Shown piece by piece: positions 15,549 through 25,137 of a stretch of DNA of 64,000 bases. This DNA is from JAHDHW01 sp965220465 (GTDB taxonomy: Bacteria; Bacteroidota; Bacteroidia; Chitinophagales; Saprospiraceae). The position numbers and the translations under genes are program-made. The stretch lies in NCBI GenBank assembly GCA_965220465.1, contig CBDCPZ010000023.1:1-64000 (forward strand), written 5' to 3'. The notes beneath the pieces were generated by a model, which was not told the origin of the DNA, did not search any database, and saw only the letters and a program-made list of their open reading frames with translations. Position 1 is the stretch's first letter; every line of letters starts with the position of its first letter.

Positions 15549-17721
15549 ATTCCACCTTTTTACCAAAACGAATAATGATAAAAGCCAAAATTGCAACACT
15601 AACCAACAGCAATATTACACTGATGATCCATCCGCCACCTAAAAATGTAGAAAGCCCTCCGGCAATCAAACTAACCGATCCAACAGTTAAAGCATATGGC
15701 ATTTGGGTTCTGACGTGATCGATATGATTACAGTCTGAAGCCAATGAACTCAGGATGGTGGTATCCGAAATCGGAGAGCAATGGTCGCCCATAACTGAGG
15801 CGGCCAAAACTACGGCAATTACATTTAACAATATTTCAAAACTGACAGCCGGATCAATGCCTTGAGCCATACAAATGGCCCAGGTTGTTGGAATAGCTAT
15901 TGGATAAAGGATCGCCATGGTGCTCCAACTTGATCCGGTAGAAAAGGCAATAGCCGCTGACAAAACAAATATGAGCATAGGCATGGCATAAGGACTGATA
16001 TTATCCTGAAGTATTTCTGTCAGGTAGTTTGCCGTATACAATTCCTCTGTGATAATCGCCAGAGCCCATGCCAATGTCAAAATGATCAATGCGGGCATCA
16101 TGGTTTTAAAACCTGTGGTCATAGTGTGCATCGTTTCAAAAAGGCTCATAATTCTTTTTGAAATGGTTAAAAACATAGCGATGACTATTCCCAACAATGA
16201 AGCCCAGAGAAGAGCAACATAAGAATCTGCGTTTCCTATCAAAATTCCAAGACGTTGCGAAAAACCAACATTGTTTAAATGTTCAATAATTTCAGCTTTT
16301 TTGACTGAATTTGTATTGTCAGTAGAGGTGTAAATTTCTAATTCCTTTTCAGAAAGGCCTAAATAATTTAAAGAGGCCCAGGTATCGCCCCAACCTGCGG
16401 AAGCCACCTCCAAATTGTTTTCTACCAAGCTGCTGTGCGAGCTATCCATTCCGGTGCTTACCAATCCAAAAATAGTCATCAAAATAACAACAATGACAGG
16501 AAGGGCAGCATTGTACCATTTGAGCGGAGCTCCTTTTACGGGAGTCAGATCTTCCATATTTGGTTCATCATCGTCAGATGTTCTGGCTGGAGATACTTGT
16601 CCGGTGGATGATGCACGCAACTCTGCTTTATACATTGCACCATAATCCTTCTTAAAGTAAATGATTAAAAGGATAAAAATCAAAGTAAGAACCGGATAAA
16701 AAGAATATTTCAATGAGCTTATGAAAATCGAATAAGCACTGACATTGTAATCAAAATTTTGAAGCTGTGCGATTCCTCCTTCAATATATCCAAGCTCCGC
16801 TCCAATCCAGGTTGTCACAAATGCTATGGCCGAAACCGGTGCTGCGGTACTATCAACGATATATGCCAGTTTTTCACGGGAAATTTTAAACTTATCGGTA
16901 ACACTCCTCATCGTATTTCCGACGATCAAGGTATTAGCGTAATCATCAAAAAATATTGCGACCCCTAAAAGCCAGGTAGTGAATTGTGCACTTTGTGGTG
17001 ATTTGGCATATTTGGAAAGCTCCTGGACGACGCCGGCCATCCCACCATTCCGGGATATAATAGCCACCATTCCGCCAATCATTAATGAAAAAATGATTAC
17101 TGACAAATGGCCTGCATCACTCAATGCCCCAATCACATATTTTTCTACTACCTGGAGAATACTATAAATAATAGTGCTGATCTGCAAGCCATTAGCAATA
17201 AATGCCCCTGCCCAAATGCCTACAAATAGCGAAACGATTACTTCTTTAAAAATCAATGCCAAGGCAATGGCAACGAGTGGCGGTAATATTGAAAGCCAAA
17301 GCGGGATTTCTTTTATTCTAAACTTGTTGGCATCAGTTTGTGTGAAATGGTAAAGTCTGTAGCTGCTTTTTTCTTTCCCGCCTGAATCAATCGTGTAATG
17401 GTTTTTGATGAGTAATAATTTTCCACCTTTATCGGTTTCAAAATCATATTGTGCTTCTCCGTTGACAAAGTTTAACTCAGTTGCTTCATCAGCACTATTA
17501 AAATTGAACTTTGCCAGGCCATCAGGAATATTGGCATTAAAAACTAATTTTTGTGCTCCATCGATGACTTTTAAATCTACTTTGTAATCTACCACTGATA
17601 CTTTTTTCAATGGTAATTCGACAGCATTTTCAAAACTTAAACTGTCTTCAGTTGTTTGTGCTGATAAACTGACAACAGTTAAACATATAGCTATTATAAA
17701 AAGTAGAGTTGGTAATTTCAT
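15538..17721 (-). CDS. NhaC-family Na+/H+ antiporter with periplasmic N-terminal domain
   Basis: The 727-residue protein has a signal peptide (1-21, ending LSAQ). A domain of about 115 residues with alternating beta strands follows (23-138: VSVVDYKVDLKVIDGAQ ... SYRLYHF). A complete NhaC transporter then begins at IPLWLSILPPLVA. Conserved transporter blocks include FFDDYANTLIVGNTMR, VDSTAAPVSAIAF, the paired helix FSTGSSWSTMAIL and MGDHCSPISDTTILSS. Ordinary NhaC proteins are about 450-530 residues, so the first 138 residues and the linker near 380-460 are extra. It should move Na+ or an organic cation in exchange for protons. A good promoter lies upstream. Confidence 0.88.
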   Translation of the reverse strand: MKLPTLLFIIAICLTVVSLSAQTTEDSLSFENAVELPLKKVSVVDYKVDLKVIDGAQKLVFNANIPDGLAKFNFNSADEATELNFVNGEAQYDFETDKGGKLLLIKNHYTIDSGGKEKSSYRLYHFTQTDANKFRIKEIPLWLSILPPLVAIALALIFKEVIVSLFVGIWAGAFIANGLQISTIIYSILQVVEKYVIGALSDAGHLSVIIFSLMIGGMVAIISRNGGMAGVVQELSKYAKSPQSAQFTTWLLGVAIFFDDYANTLIVGNTMRSVTDKFKISREKLAYIVDSTAAPVSAIAFVTTWIGAELGYIEGGIAQLQNFDYNVSAYSIFISSLKYSFYPVLTLIFILLIIYFKKDYGAMYKAELRASSTGQVSPARTSDDDEPNMEDLTPVKGAPLKWYNAALPVIVVILMTIFGLVSTGMDSSHSSLVENNLEVASAGWGDTWASLNYLGLSEKELEIYTSTDNTNSVKKAEIIEHLNNVGFSQRLGILIGNADSYVALLWASLLGIVIAMFLTISKRIMSLFETMHTMTTGFKTMMPALIILTLAWALAIITEELYTANYLTEILQDNISPYAMPMLIFVLSAAIAFSTGSSWSTMAILYPIAIPTTWAICMAQGIDPAVSFEILLNVIAVVLAASVMGDHCSPISDTTILSSLASDCNHIDHVRTQMPYALTVGSVSLIAGGLSTFLGGGWIISVILLLVSVAILAFIIIRFGKKVEYAE

Positions 17722-17741
17722 TTTGAAATTTTATAATTTTG
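17709..17741 (+). promoter_or_regulatory. Possible promoter for the first VCBS gene
   Basis: TTG at 17709-17711, 22 bp, then TAATTTTG at 17734-17741. It lies partly within the start of the divergent antiporter gene and 83 bp before the VCBS ATG. Confidence 0.35.
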
Positions 17742-17782
17742 TGGGTATTCAAAACTAAGTAACAAATTAATCATCAGATCAC

Positions 17783-17814
17783 CAAATATAGCATTTTGGT
17801 TGTATGCATTTCAA
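17783..17814 (-). promoter_or_regulatory. Promoter for the nhaC-like/udg operon
   Basis: On the minus strand TTG (17812-17814) is followed after 21 bp by TATATTTG (17783-17790), an excellent Bacteroidota promoter. It gives a leader of about 55 nt to the antiporter ATG. It overlaps the leader of the divergent VCBS gene, so the two transcripts may interfere. Confidence 0.6.
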
Positions 17815-17824
17815 TTTAAATTTT

Positions 17825-20062
17825 ATGAAAAAAAATATACTGTTATTGCTGCTTTTTTGTTCCATAATAAATTTGGAGGCGCAGCAGATTGATCGTATAA
17901 ATATTCCGTTCGAAAAATTTGGAGAAGAATTGAAACTTGCCCTTGCCGGTGGTTTAAATAATCCTCAGTTTTCTGAAGTGGATCTGAATGACGACGGGAC
18001 ACAGGATTTGTATATTTTCGACAGAACCGGAAATATCAGTTTGACTTTTATCAATAATGGTACGGATTATGAATACGCACCGGATTATCAGCAATATTTT
18101 CCTGAGATGCAGGAATGGGTGATCCTAAGGGATTATAATGGAGATGGAGCTATGGACATTTTTGCATGTTCGGATGATCCTGATATTGCCGATGGAGTGA
18201 TTGTTTACAGGGGCTCATATAACAACGACCACCTGGAGTTTGATCGGATTCATTTTGCTAATGGATTTTTTGACCACGACATTATACCCGTTAAATCAAA
18301 TGGGGTGGATACCAATTTGTACGTAAGCTTTATTGATTATCCGGCGATTGATGATATTGATGGGGACGGCGATCTGGATATTTTATCCTTTGCAGAAGGA
18401 GGTGGTCATGTTGTATTGTATGGCAATCGATCAATTGAAATGGGATATGGAAAGGATAGTTTAATTTATGTGGTAGAAGATGAATGTTGGGGTCGTTTTT
18501 ACGAAAGCGGGTTTGATCCTGTCATCGAACTTAGCCCGGGCGTTGATTCTTGTTCAAATGGATTTCGAGGAGAGGTTGCTGAAATTCGACATGCAGGTTC
18601 TACTTTGTTGACGCTTGATATCAACAATGATAATGCTAAAGAAATAATACTTGGAGATTTATCTTTCCCTAATCTAAATATGCTGTATAATGGAGGAACT
18701 AATGATTTTGCTTATATGGTTGATCAGGATACGTTCTCACCAAAAAACACATTGCCTGTAAATATTGATTTTCCTGCTTCTTTTTTATTGGATGTAGACA
18801 ACGATGGTTTGAAAGATTTATTAGCAGTTCCAAATTTAAACGGAGAAGATTATTATGCAGTTTGGTTTTATAAGAATACCAACTCCAATGAATTTCCAGT
18901 ATTTCAATATTTTCAAAAGGACTTTTTAATCGAACATATGATTGATTTGGGAACAGATGCACACCCCACATTTGTAGATTATAATGCTGATGGATTATTA
19001 GATTTGGTAGTTGGAAACAATTCTTTTTATAATGCAGGTGGCGATAAAATTCCTCGCATTTATCTCTTTGAAAATACCGGAACCAGCTCTTTTCCAAATT
19101 TCAATTTGGTGGATGATGATTATTTGGATTTCAGTGAATATGATGGGTCATTCATTTATGCCCCTTCCCCAACTTTTGGAGATTTAGATAATGACGGTGA
19201 TTTGGATGTACTAATTGGCCTTGAATCAGGGGAATTAATATATGGAGAAAATACTGCCGGCCCTGGAAATCCTGTTGCCTTTGGAGGCTTGCAACTTAAT
19301 TATATGGATATTGATTTAGGGAGGTTTTGTACTCCTCAAATCAAGGATTTGGATCGCGATGGTCTGCCTGATCTTGTAATTGGTTCTCGTGCTGGAAAAG
19401 TTTTTTATTATCATAATGAAGGAACCCAAAACGAACCATTTTTCCTTCCAAATATAGACACAGAAACACCGGTTGGAGAGAATAGTGTTTTTTTGGGATC
19501 AATTGACACTCGCTTTGGTGGAGGTTTTACCGGGTATGCCGCACCAGTCATCCTGGATTTTGGTGGAGACTACCAAATTATTACAGGCAGCGAGGCTGGA
19601 TATCTGAAGCATTATTCGAATATTGACGGAAACATTGATGGAAGTTTTACGCTTGAAACCGATTATTATGGGGAAATTCGTGAAGGTTTTAATACGAACC
19701 CAGCCTTAGCAGATATTGATAATGACGGTATTCTCGAAATTGTTGTTGGCAATGAGCGGGGAGGTTTGAGCATGTTCAAAACAAATATGAATACTGTTTC
19801 GACACATTATATTTATCAAAACCCTGAGGTGAATATTTTTCCTAATCCGGCAAATGAATTTTTCAATGTTGAGCTGAAAAATGGAAATGGAATTTATGTG
19901 AATATGTCTGTTTTCAATGCAGTCGGACAGGAAATTTTTAAGGATTCGTTTACTTCGTCAAATTACCAGGTAAATTGCAGTCAACTTAGTAGTGGAATTT
20001 ACTTCGCAAAATTTGAAATAGGAGAGGAAGTTGTGGTGAAAAAGGTAGTTTTAGGGAAGTAA
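17825..20062 (+). CDS. FG-GAP/VCBS-repeat T9SS protein, copy 1
   Basis: I start at the ATG 17825 (MKKNILLLLLFCS, signal peptide ending LEAQ) rather than 17804. The mature protein (about 725 residues) is an FG-GAP/VCBS propeller with at least nine Ca-binding-like motifs of the form D-x-[DN]-x-D-G-x-x-D: DLNDDGTQD, DYNGDGAMD, DIDGDGDLD, DVDNDGLKD, DYNADGLLD, DLDNDGDLD, DLDRDGLPD and DIDNDGILE. The C-terminal type A sorting domain starts at VNIFPNPANEFF. It is expected to be secreted and calcium-bound. The ligand is unknown. Two close paralogues follow in the same orientation. Confidence 0.88.
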   Translation: MKKNILLLLLFCSIINLEAQQIDRINIPFEKFGEELKLALAGGLNNPQFSEVDLNDDGTQDLYIFDRTGNISLTFINNGTDYEYAPDYQQYFPEMQEWVILRDYNGDGAMDIFACSDDPDIADGVIVYRGSYNNDHLEFDRIHFANGFFDHDIIPVKSNGVDTNLYVSFIDYPAIDDIDGDGDLDILSFAEGGGHVVLYGNRSIEMGYGKDSLIYVVEDECWGRFYESGFDPVIELSPGVDSCSNGFRGEVAEIRHAGSTLLTLDINNDNAKEIILGDLSFPNLNMLYNGGTNDFAYMVDQDTFSPKNTLPVNIDFPASFLLDVDNDGLKDLLAVPNLNGEDYYAVWFYKNTNSNEFPVFQYFQKDFLIEHMIDLGTDAHPTFVDYNADGLLDLVVGNNSFYNAGGDKIPRIYLFENTGTSSFPNFNLVDDDYLDFSEYDGSFIYAPSPTFGDLDNDGDLDVLIGLESGELIYGENTAGPGNPVAFGGLQLNYMDIDLGRFCTPQIKDLDRDGLPDLVIGSRAGKVFYYHNEGTQNEPFFLPNIDTETPVGENSVFLGSIDTRFGGGFTGYAAPVILDFGGDYQIITGSEAGYLKHYSNIDGNIDGSFTLETDYYGEIREGFNTNPALADIDNDGILEIVVGNERGGLSMFKTNMNTVSTHYIYQNPEVNIFPNPANEFFNVELKNGNGIYVNMSVFNAVGQEIFKDSFTSSNYQVNCSQLSSGIYFAKFEIGEEVVVKKVVLGK

Positions 20063-20146
20063 ATAACTGATGTTATACGTTTTAAAAAAAAATACTGAGA
20101 GTTTACCAAAAGTGGTAACTTAAGTAAATCAATATAGTTTTCTTTT

Positions 20147-20258
20147 GGCTATGCCTGCGGCGCCTTCATTTTTTCCATTGATGAAAAAACGAAGCAAAAA
20201 AATCTAGACAAAATAAAGGCTTTGCTCATAGCCGGCACCCCCGCCCACGTATTTTGTC
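20147..20258. repeat. GC-rich nested inverted-repeat element between VCBS copies 1 and 2
   Basis: In the 360-bp gap, ggctatg (20147-20153) pairs with catagcc (20227-20233) and gacaaaata (20207-20215) with tattttgtc (20250-20258). An inner ttttttccattgatgaaaaaa stem sits at about 20170-20189. Composition is clearly more GC-rich (ctgcggcgcc, ccggcacccccgcccacg) than its surroundings. No ORF is present. It looks like a dispersed element or relic rather than a promoter. Confidence 0.5.
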
Positions 20259-20422
20259 GGACCAAGCCCGCACAATATTGAGGGAGTTAGAACGTGCAAA
20301 TACCTAGGCGCTTACCAATGAAAATTTCTGGAAACTATAATTACTTCGCTTAGCATCAGTAAAAAATATATTTCCCAAAGCGACATTGAGATCCGGGATT
20401 GGATGTTTTCAATTTAAACTTT

Positions 20423-22681
20423 ATGAAAAAAGTCATTTTATTTTTCCTGTTTTTTTATACGACAATAAACCTTGAAGCACAACTTGACAGGCTTAACATT
20501 CCATTCGAAAAATTTGGCGAAGCAATGAAATACGCCCTTGCAGGCGGATTGAATACACCGCAGTTTTCAGCAATTGATCTGAATAATGACGGCATAAAAG
20601 ATTTATATATTTTTGAAAGGACGGGAAATGTTAGTTTGACTTTTATCAATAATGGAACAGCTAATGAACCTAGTTATTCCTACAAGCCGAAATACCAACA
20701 ATATTTTCCGGAATTGAAGGACTGGGTTATGCTGAGAGATTATAATGGCGATGGAATTGAGGATATTTTTGCTTTTTCAGATGTTCCCGGTATTCAAGGA
20801 GTTATCGTCTATATTGGTTCCTACATCGATAACCATTTAAGCTTTGACAGAGTCCACTTTGCAACTGAGGATTTTAATTATAATGTTATCCCGGATAAAA
20901 CCGGTGGTGGAGTAACAAACTTATATATAACCCATCTTGATTATCCGGCAATTGATGATATTGATGGCGATGGCGACCTTGATATTCTGACTTTTGCATT
21001 GAATGGTGGCCACGTTTATTTGTTTGACAACAAATCTGTTGAAATGGGATATGGACTGGATAGTTTAATTTATAAACGCAAAGATGATTGCTGGGGACGT
21101 TTTTACGAAAGTGGAGACGATGTTGTTATTGATCTTAGCCTTGATCCTAATGATTGTTCCAATGGATTTACAGGAGGAGCGGATGATCGTCATGCAGGTT
21201 CTACTTTGTTGACCCTTGATATCGATAATGATAATGACAAAGAACTTATTTTGGGGGATTTGTTTTTCAATAATTTAAACATGCTATATAATGGTGGTGA
21301 CAATGAAACTGCATTTATGGTAAACCAGGATACTTTTTCCCCAAAAAATACGCTCCCTGCAAATATTCCGGTCTTTCCCGCTTCTTTTTTTATGGATGTG
21401 GATAATGATGGTAAAAAAGATTTACTCGCTTCTCCAAATTATTATCTAACAGGAGAAGATTATAATACGGTTTGGTTTTATAAAAATACCAATTCCAATG
21501 AATTTCCAGTATTTCAATATGTCCAAAAAGATTTTTTAGTAGAGCATATGGTTGATTTAGGAACAGATGCACATCCTGCATTTCTGGATTATAATGCTGA
21601 TGGATTATTAGATTTGGTGGTTGGAAATGCAAGTTTTTTTCAACCTGGTGGAGAAAAAGTACCTCGAATTTATCTGTTTGAAAACTCAGGAACATTGACC
21701 GCTCCTAAATTCAATCTTGTGGATGATGACTATTTAGCTTTCAGCCAATTTGATAATACGAATAACTATGCGCCTGCCCCAACTTTTGGCGATTTGGATA
21801 ATGATGGCGATTTAGATGCGCTTATCGGTGTGAATTACGGAGGGTTAATTTATAGTGAAAATACTGCGGGTCCTGGCAATCCTGTTAGCTTTGGAACATT
21901 GCAAGTTGATTATATGGGGCTTGATGTTAATCAAAGAGCAGTGCCGCAAATTGTCGATTTAGACCGTGATGGACGACCGGATATTATTGTGGGCGAGTAC
22001 CGAGGTTTGGTTTCCTATTTTCATAATGAAGGAACTCAAAACGAGCCGTTTTTCCTTCCGAATATTGATTCAGAAACGCCTGCCGGGGAAAATATTATTG
22101 TATTAGGATTGATTGACACCAACTTTGGTAACACCTATGGAAGCGCTGCACCAGTGGTGCTTGATTTCGATGGAGATTACCATATTTTCAGTGGTAGCAA
22201 AACAGGTTACTTGTTACATTATTCAAATATTGACGGAAATACTGACGGCGATTTCACGCTGGAAACTGATTTTTATGGAGAAATTCGAGAAGGTTTCAAC
22301 ACTCATCCTGCGATAGCGGATATCAATAATGATGGTATTTTGGATATGGTAATTGGCAATGAAAGGGGCGGATTGAGTCTTTTCGAAACAAATTTCTACG
22401 TCGACGGTACTCCTGTTTCAACACATTATATTTATACAAAACCTGAAGTGAATATTTTTCCGAATCCTGCGAATGATTTTTTTAATATTGAAATAAAAAA
22501 CGGGAATAACACTTTGGTAAATATGTCTGTTGTTAATGCTGTCGGTCAGGAAGTCCTCAAAGGTTCGTTCACAAGCAATAGCCACCAGGTGAATTGCCAA
22601 AACCTCAGCAAAGGCATCTACTTTGTCAGATTGAAAATAGGAGAAGAAGTCGTTGTGAAAAAAGTCATGCTCGGAAAATAA
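20423..22681 (+). CDS. FG-GAP/VCBS-repeat T9SS protein, copy 2
   Basis: The start is the ATG at 20423 (MKKVILFFLFFYT), preceded by the same caatttaaa-ttttatg leader as copy 1. It has a signal peptide, nine or so aspartate-rich FG-GAP motifs (DLNNDGIKD, DYNGDGIED, DIDGDGDLD, DIDNDNDKE, DVDNDGKKD, DYNADGLLD, DLDNDGDLD, DLDRDGRPD, DINNDGILD), and a type A sorting domain (VNIFPNPANDFFNI ... KKVMLGK). It is collinear with copies 1 and 3. A 101-bp segment (20951-21051) is almost identical to copy 3 although the rest has diverged. Probably a secreted surface protein of unknown ligand. Confidence 0.88.
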   Translation: MKKVILFFLFFYTTINLEAQLDRLNIPFEKFGEAMKYALAGGLNTPQFSAIDLNNDGIKDLYIFERTGNVSLTFINNGTANEPSYSYKPKYQQYFPELKDWVMLRDYNGDGIEDIFAFSDVPGIQGVIVYIGSYIDNHLSFDRVHFATEDFNYNVIPDKTGGGVTNLYITHLDYPAIDDIDGDGDLDILTFALNGGHVYLFDNKSVEMGYGLDSLIYKRKDDCWGRFYESGDDVVIDLSLDPNDCSNGFTGGADDRHAGSTLLTLDIDNDNDKELILGDLFFNNLNMLYNGGDNETAFMVNQDTFSPKNTLPANIPVFPASFFMDVDNDGKKDLLASPNYYLTGEDYNTVWFYKNTNSNEFPVFQYVQKDFLVEHMVDLGTDAHPAFLDYNADGLLDLVVGNASFFQPGGEKVPRIYLFENSGTLTAPKFNLVDDDYLAFSQFDNTNNYAPAPTFGDLDNDGDLDALIGVNYGGLIYSENTAGPGNPVSFGTLQVDYMGLDVNQRAVPQIVDLDRDGRPDIIVGEYRGLVSYFHNEGTQNEPFFLPNIDSETPAGENIIVLGLIDTNFGNTYGSAAPVVLDFDGDYHIFSGSKTGYLLHYSNIDGNTDGDFTLETDFYGEIREGFNTHPAIADINNDGILDMVIGNERGGLSLFETNFYVDGTPVSTHYIYTKPEVNIFPNPANDFFNIEIKNGNNTLVNMSVVNAVGQEVLKGSFTSNSHQVNCQNLSKGIYFVRLKIGEEVVVKKVMLGK

Positions 22682-22848
22682 AAGAGATAAATTTCCCTAG
22701 TTTAGTATCCTTAGTTCAATTTAAAGTCGTTCTAATGTTAAAAATTGACATAAGTATTTCTAAATCAGCAAGTTGGTTAGGACCATTTGTCTTATATTGA
22801 AAGGGATTTTCTAAGTTAACAATTGGATAATTTATTAAACCCCAAGTC

Positions 22849-25137
22849 ATGAAAAAGCCCCAATTAATTTTATTCCTATGTCTTATTTCATTTCTACAGC
22901 TCCAAGCCCAGCCTTTTGACAGATACAATGTTCCGTTTGAAAAATTTGATGAAGAATTAAAATATGCACTCGTTGGAGGATTAAATACCCCCCAATTTTC
23001 TGAAATTGATCTAAACAATGATGGCATAAAGGACATGTATATTTTCGATAGAACCGGAAATATCAGTTTGACTTTTATCAACAATGGAACTGCCAATGAA
23101 CCTGATTATGATTATGCACCTGAATACCAACGATATTTTCCTGAGTTGACAAATTGGGTATTGTTGAGAGATTACAATGATGATGGCGTCATGGATATTT
23201 TTGCTGCTTCAGATTTGATCAGTGAACCATATGGTCCTCCTTATTTAGCCCATGGAGTTCTTGTTTTTACAGGATCTTTTGTTGATGGTCATTTGGATTT
23301 TGAGAGATTTTCTTTTGCAAATGAAGAATTTGATTTTGATATAATTCCCTATCAATCGAATGGAGCATTAACCAATGTATATGTGGATTTTTATGGATAT
23401 CCATCAATTGATGATATTGATGGCGATGGCGACCTTGATATTCTGACTTTTGCACTGAATGGTGGCCACGTTTATTTGTTTGACAACAAATCTGTTGAAA
23501 TGGGATACGAAAAAGATAGTTTGTTTTATACATTAGCCGATGAATGCTGGGGTCGTTTTTACAAAAACGAATTATCAGAAGCAATTAGCCTTAGCCCAAG
23601 CCCTGATAGTTGTGTAAATGGAATTGTTGGAGAAGTAGATGACAGGAGCCACGGACCTAATACGTTACTAACGATTGATATTGATAATGACAGCGATAAA
23701 GAACTATTTCTAGGTGATCTTTCTTTCTCTAATTTAAACATGCTCCACAATGGTGGTGATAATGATTTTGCTTTCATGATTGATCAAGACACCTTTTCTC
23801 CAAGTGATACGGTTCCGGTAGATATCGCATTTCCAGCTTCTTTTTTTATGGATGTAGATAACGATGGGATTAAAGATTTATTGGCTTCTCCAAACATCTC
23901 ATCAGGTGGAGAAGATTATAATTCCGTTTGGTTTTATAAAAACACCAGTTCAAATGAATTTCCCGTTTTTGAGCACGTTCAAAAAGACTTTTTGGTGGAG
24001 CACATGGTTGATTTAGGTACAGATGCTCATCCGACTTTTCTAGATTACAATGCTGATGGATTGTTGGATTTGGTGGTTGGGAATAATTCTTTTTTTCAAC
24101 CTTTAGGTGAAAAAGCACCGAGAATTTATCTTTTTGAAAACACAGGAACTGCAACATCGCCTAAATTTAATTTGGTTGATGATGATTATCTTGGGTTTAG
24201 TCAATTTGATGGTAGTCTTTATTATGCCCCTTCGCCAGCTTTTGGTGATTTGGACAACGATGGCGATATTGATGCTCTCATAGGCGAATCTTCGGGTACT
24301 TTCTTCTTTGCGGAAAATACTGCTGGTGTAGGTAATCCTGTTGCTTTCGACACCCTACAGTTTGAATATATGGGTCTTGATTTAGGGAAGAATTGTGTGC
24401 CTCAAATTGTGGATTTAGATCGTGACGGACTTTCTGATATTATTGCTGGGACACGCCATGGGAAGGTTTTTTACTTTCATAATGATGGTACTTTAAATGA
24501 ACCATTCTTTCTTCCGAACATTGACACTCAAACACCTGCTGGTGCGAATAGTGTATATTTGGGATTGATTGATACACGTTTTGGGTATTTCAATGGATAT
24601 GCAGCTCCCGTGATTCTGGACTTCGATGGAAATTACCACATTTTTACGGGTAGCAAAGCAGGCTATCTGATGCATTATTCAAATATTGATGGAAATATTG
24701 ATGGTGATTTTACATTGGAAACTGATTTTTACGGAGAAATCCGAGAAGGTTTCAACACACATCCTGCGATTGCAGATATCAATAATGATGGTATTCTCGA
24801 CATGATTGTCGGCAATGAAAGAGGTGGATTGAGTCTATTTGAAACCGATTTTAAAACAGATGGAATTCCCGTTTCAACGCATTATTTTTTTTCAAAACCT
24901 GAAGTGAATATTTTTCCTAATCCAGCGAATGATGTTTTCAATATTGAAATTAAAAACGGAAATAATACTATGGTGAACATTTCCCTTTTTAATGCAGTGG
25001 GCCAACAGGTTTTGAGCGGATCTTTTGCCAGTTTAAGTTATCAGGTTGATTGCAAGTCACTGAGCAACGGTATTTATTTTGTCAGAATAGAAATAGGAGG
25101 GGAGGTCGTGGTAAAAAAGATTTTGCTTGGAAAATAG
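22849..25137 (+). CDS. FG-GAP/VCBS-repeat T9SS protein, copy 3
   Basis: The 762-residue paralogue starts at MKKPQLILFLCLIS with a signal peptide ending LQAQ. It has the same order of aspartate-rich FG-GAP motifs and the same type A sorting domain (VNIFPNPANDVFNI ... KKILLGK). Small indels mark it as distinct: an extra loop LISEPYGPPYLAHG near residue 130 and DDRSHGPNTL near 265. It is separated from copy 2 by 167 bp with no hairpin, so it may be co-transcribed or have its own promoter. Its stop overlaps the possible TTG start of the acetyltransferase. Confidence 0.88.
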   Translation: MKKPQLILFLCLISFLQLQAQPFDRYNVPFEKFDEELKYALVGGLNTPQFSEIDLNNDGIKDMYIFDRTGNISLTFINNGTANEPDYDYAPEYQRYFPELTNWVLLRDYNDDGVMDIFAASDLISEPYGPPYLAHGVLVFTGSFVDGHLDFERFSFANEEFDFDIIPYQSNGALTNVYVDFYGYPSIDDIDGDGDLDILTFALNGGHVYLFDNKSVEMGYEKDSLFYTLADECWGRFYKNELSEAISLSPSPDSCVNGIVGEVDDRSHGPNTLLTIDIDNDSDKELFLGDLSFSNLNMLHNGGDNDFAFMIDQDTFSPSDTVPVDIAFPASFFMDVDNDGIKDLLASPNISSGGEDYNSVWFYKNTSSNEFPVFEHVQKDFLVEHMVDLGTDAHPTFLDYNADGLLDLVVGNNSFFQPLGEKAPRIYLFENTGTATSPKFNLVDDDYLGFSQFDGSLYYAPSPAFGDLDNDGDIDALIGESSGTFFFAENTAGVGNPVAFDTLQFEYMGLDLGKNCVPQIVDLDRDGLSDIIAGTRHGKVFYFHNDGTLNEPFFLPNIDTQTPAGANSVYLGLIDTRFGYFNGYAAPVILDFDGNYHIFTGSKAGYLMHYSNIDGNIDGDFTLETDFYGEIREGFNTHPAIADINNDGILDMIVGNERGGLSLFETDFKTDGIPVSTHYFFSKPEVNIFPNPANDVFNIEIKNGNNTMVNISLFNAVGQQVLSGSFASLSYQVDCKSLSNGIYFVRIEIGGEVVVKKILLGK

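Noticed and set aside
18699..19097. 132-codon minus-strand ORF inside VCBS copy 1
   Set aside because: Similar antisense ORFs recur at the same place in the other two copies (21390, 23870), a by-product of the repeated aspartate codons, not a gene.
20147..20258. Insertion sequence
   Set aside because: No transposase frame and no target-site duplication were visible. At most it is a non-autonomous relic.
17825..25137. Phage tail or adhesion island for the VCBS triplet
   Set aside because: Each has a signal peptide and a T9SS sorting domain. There are no phage genes, integrase or tRNA nearby.
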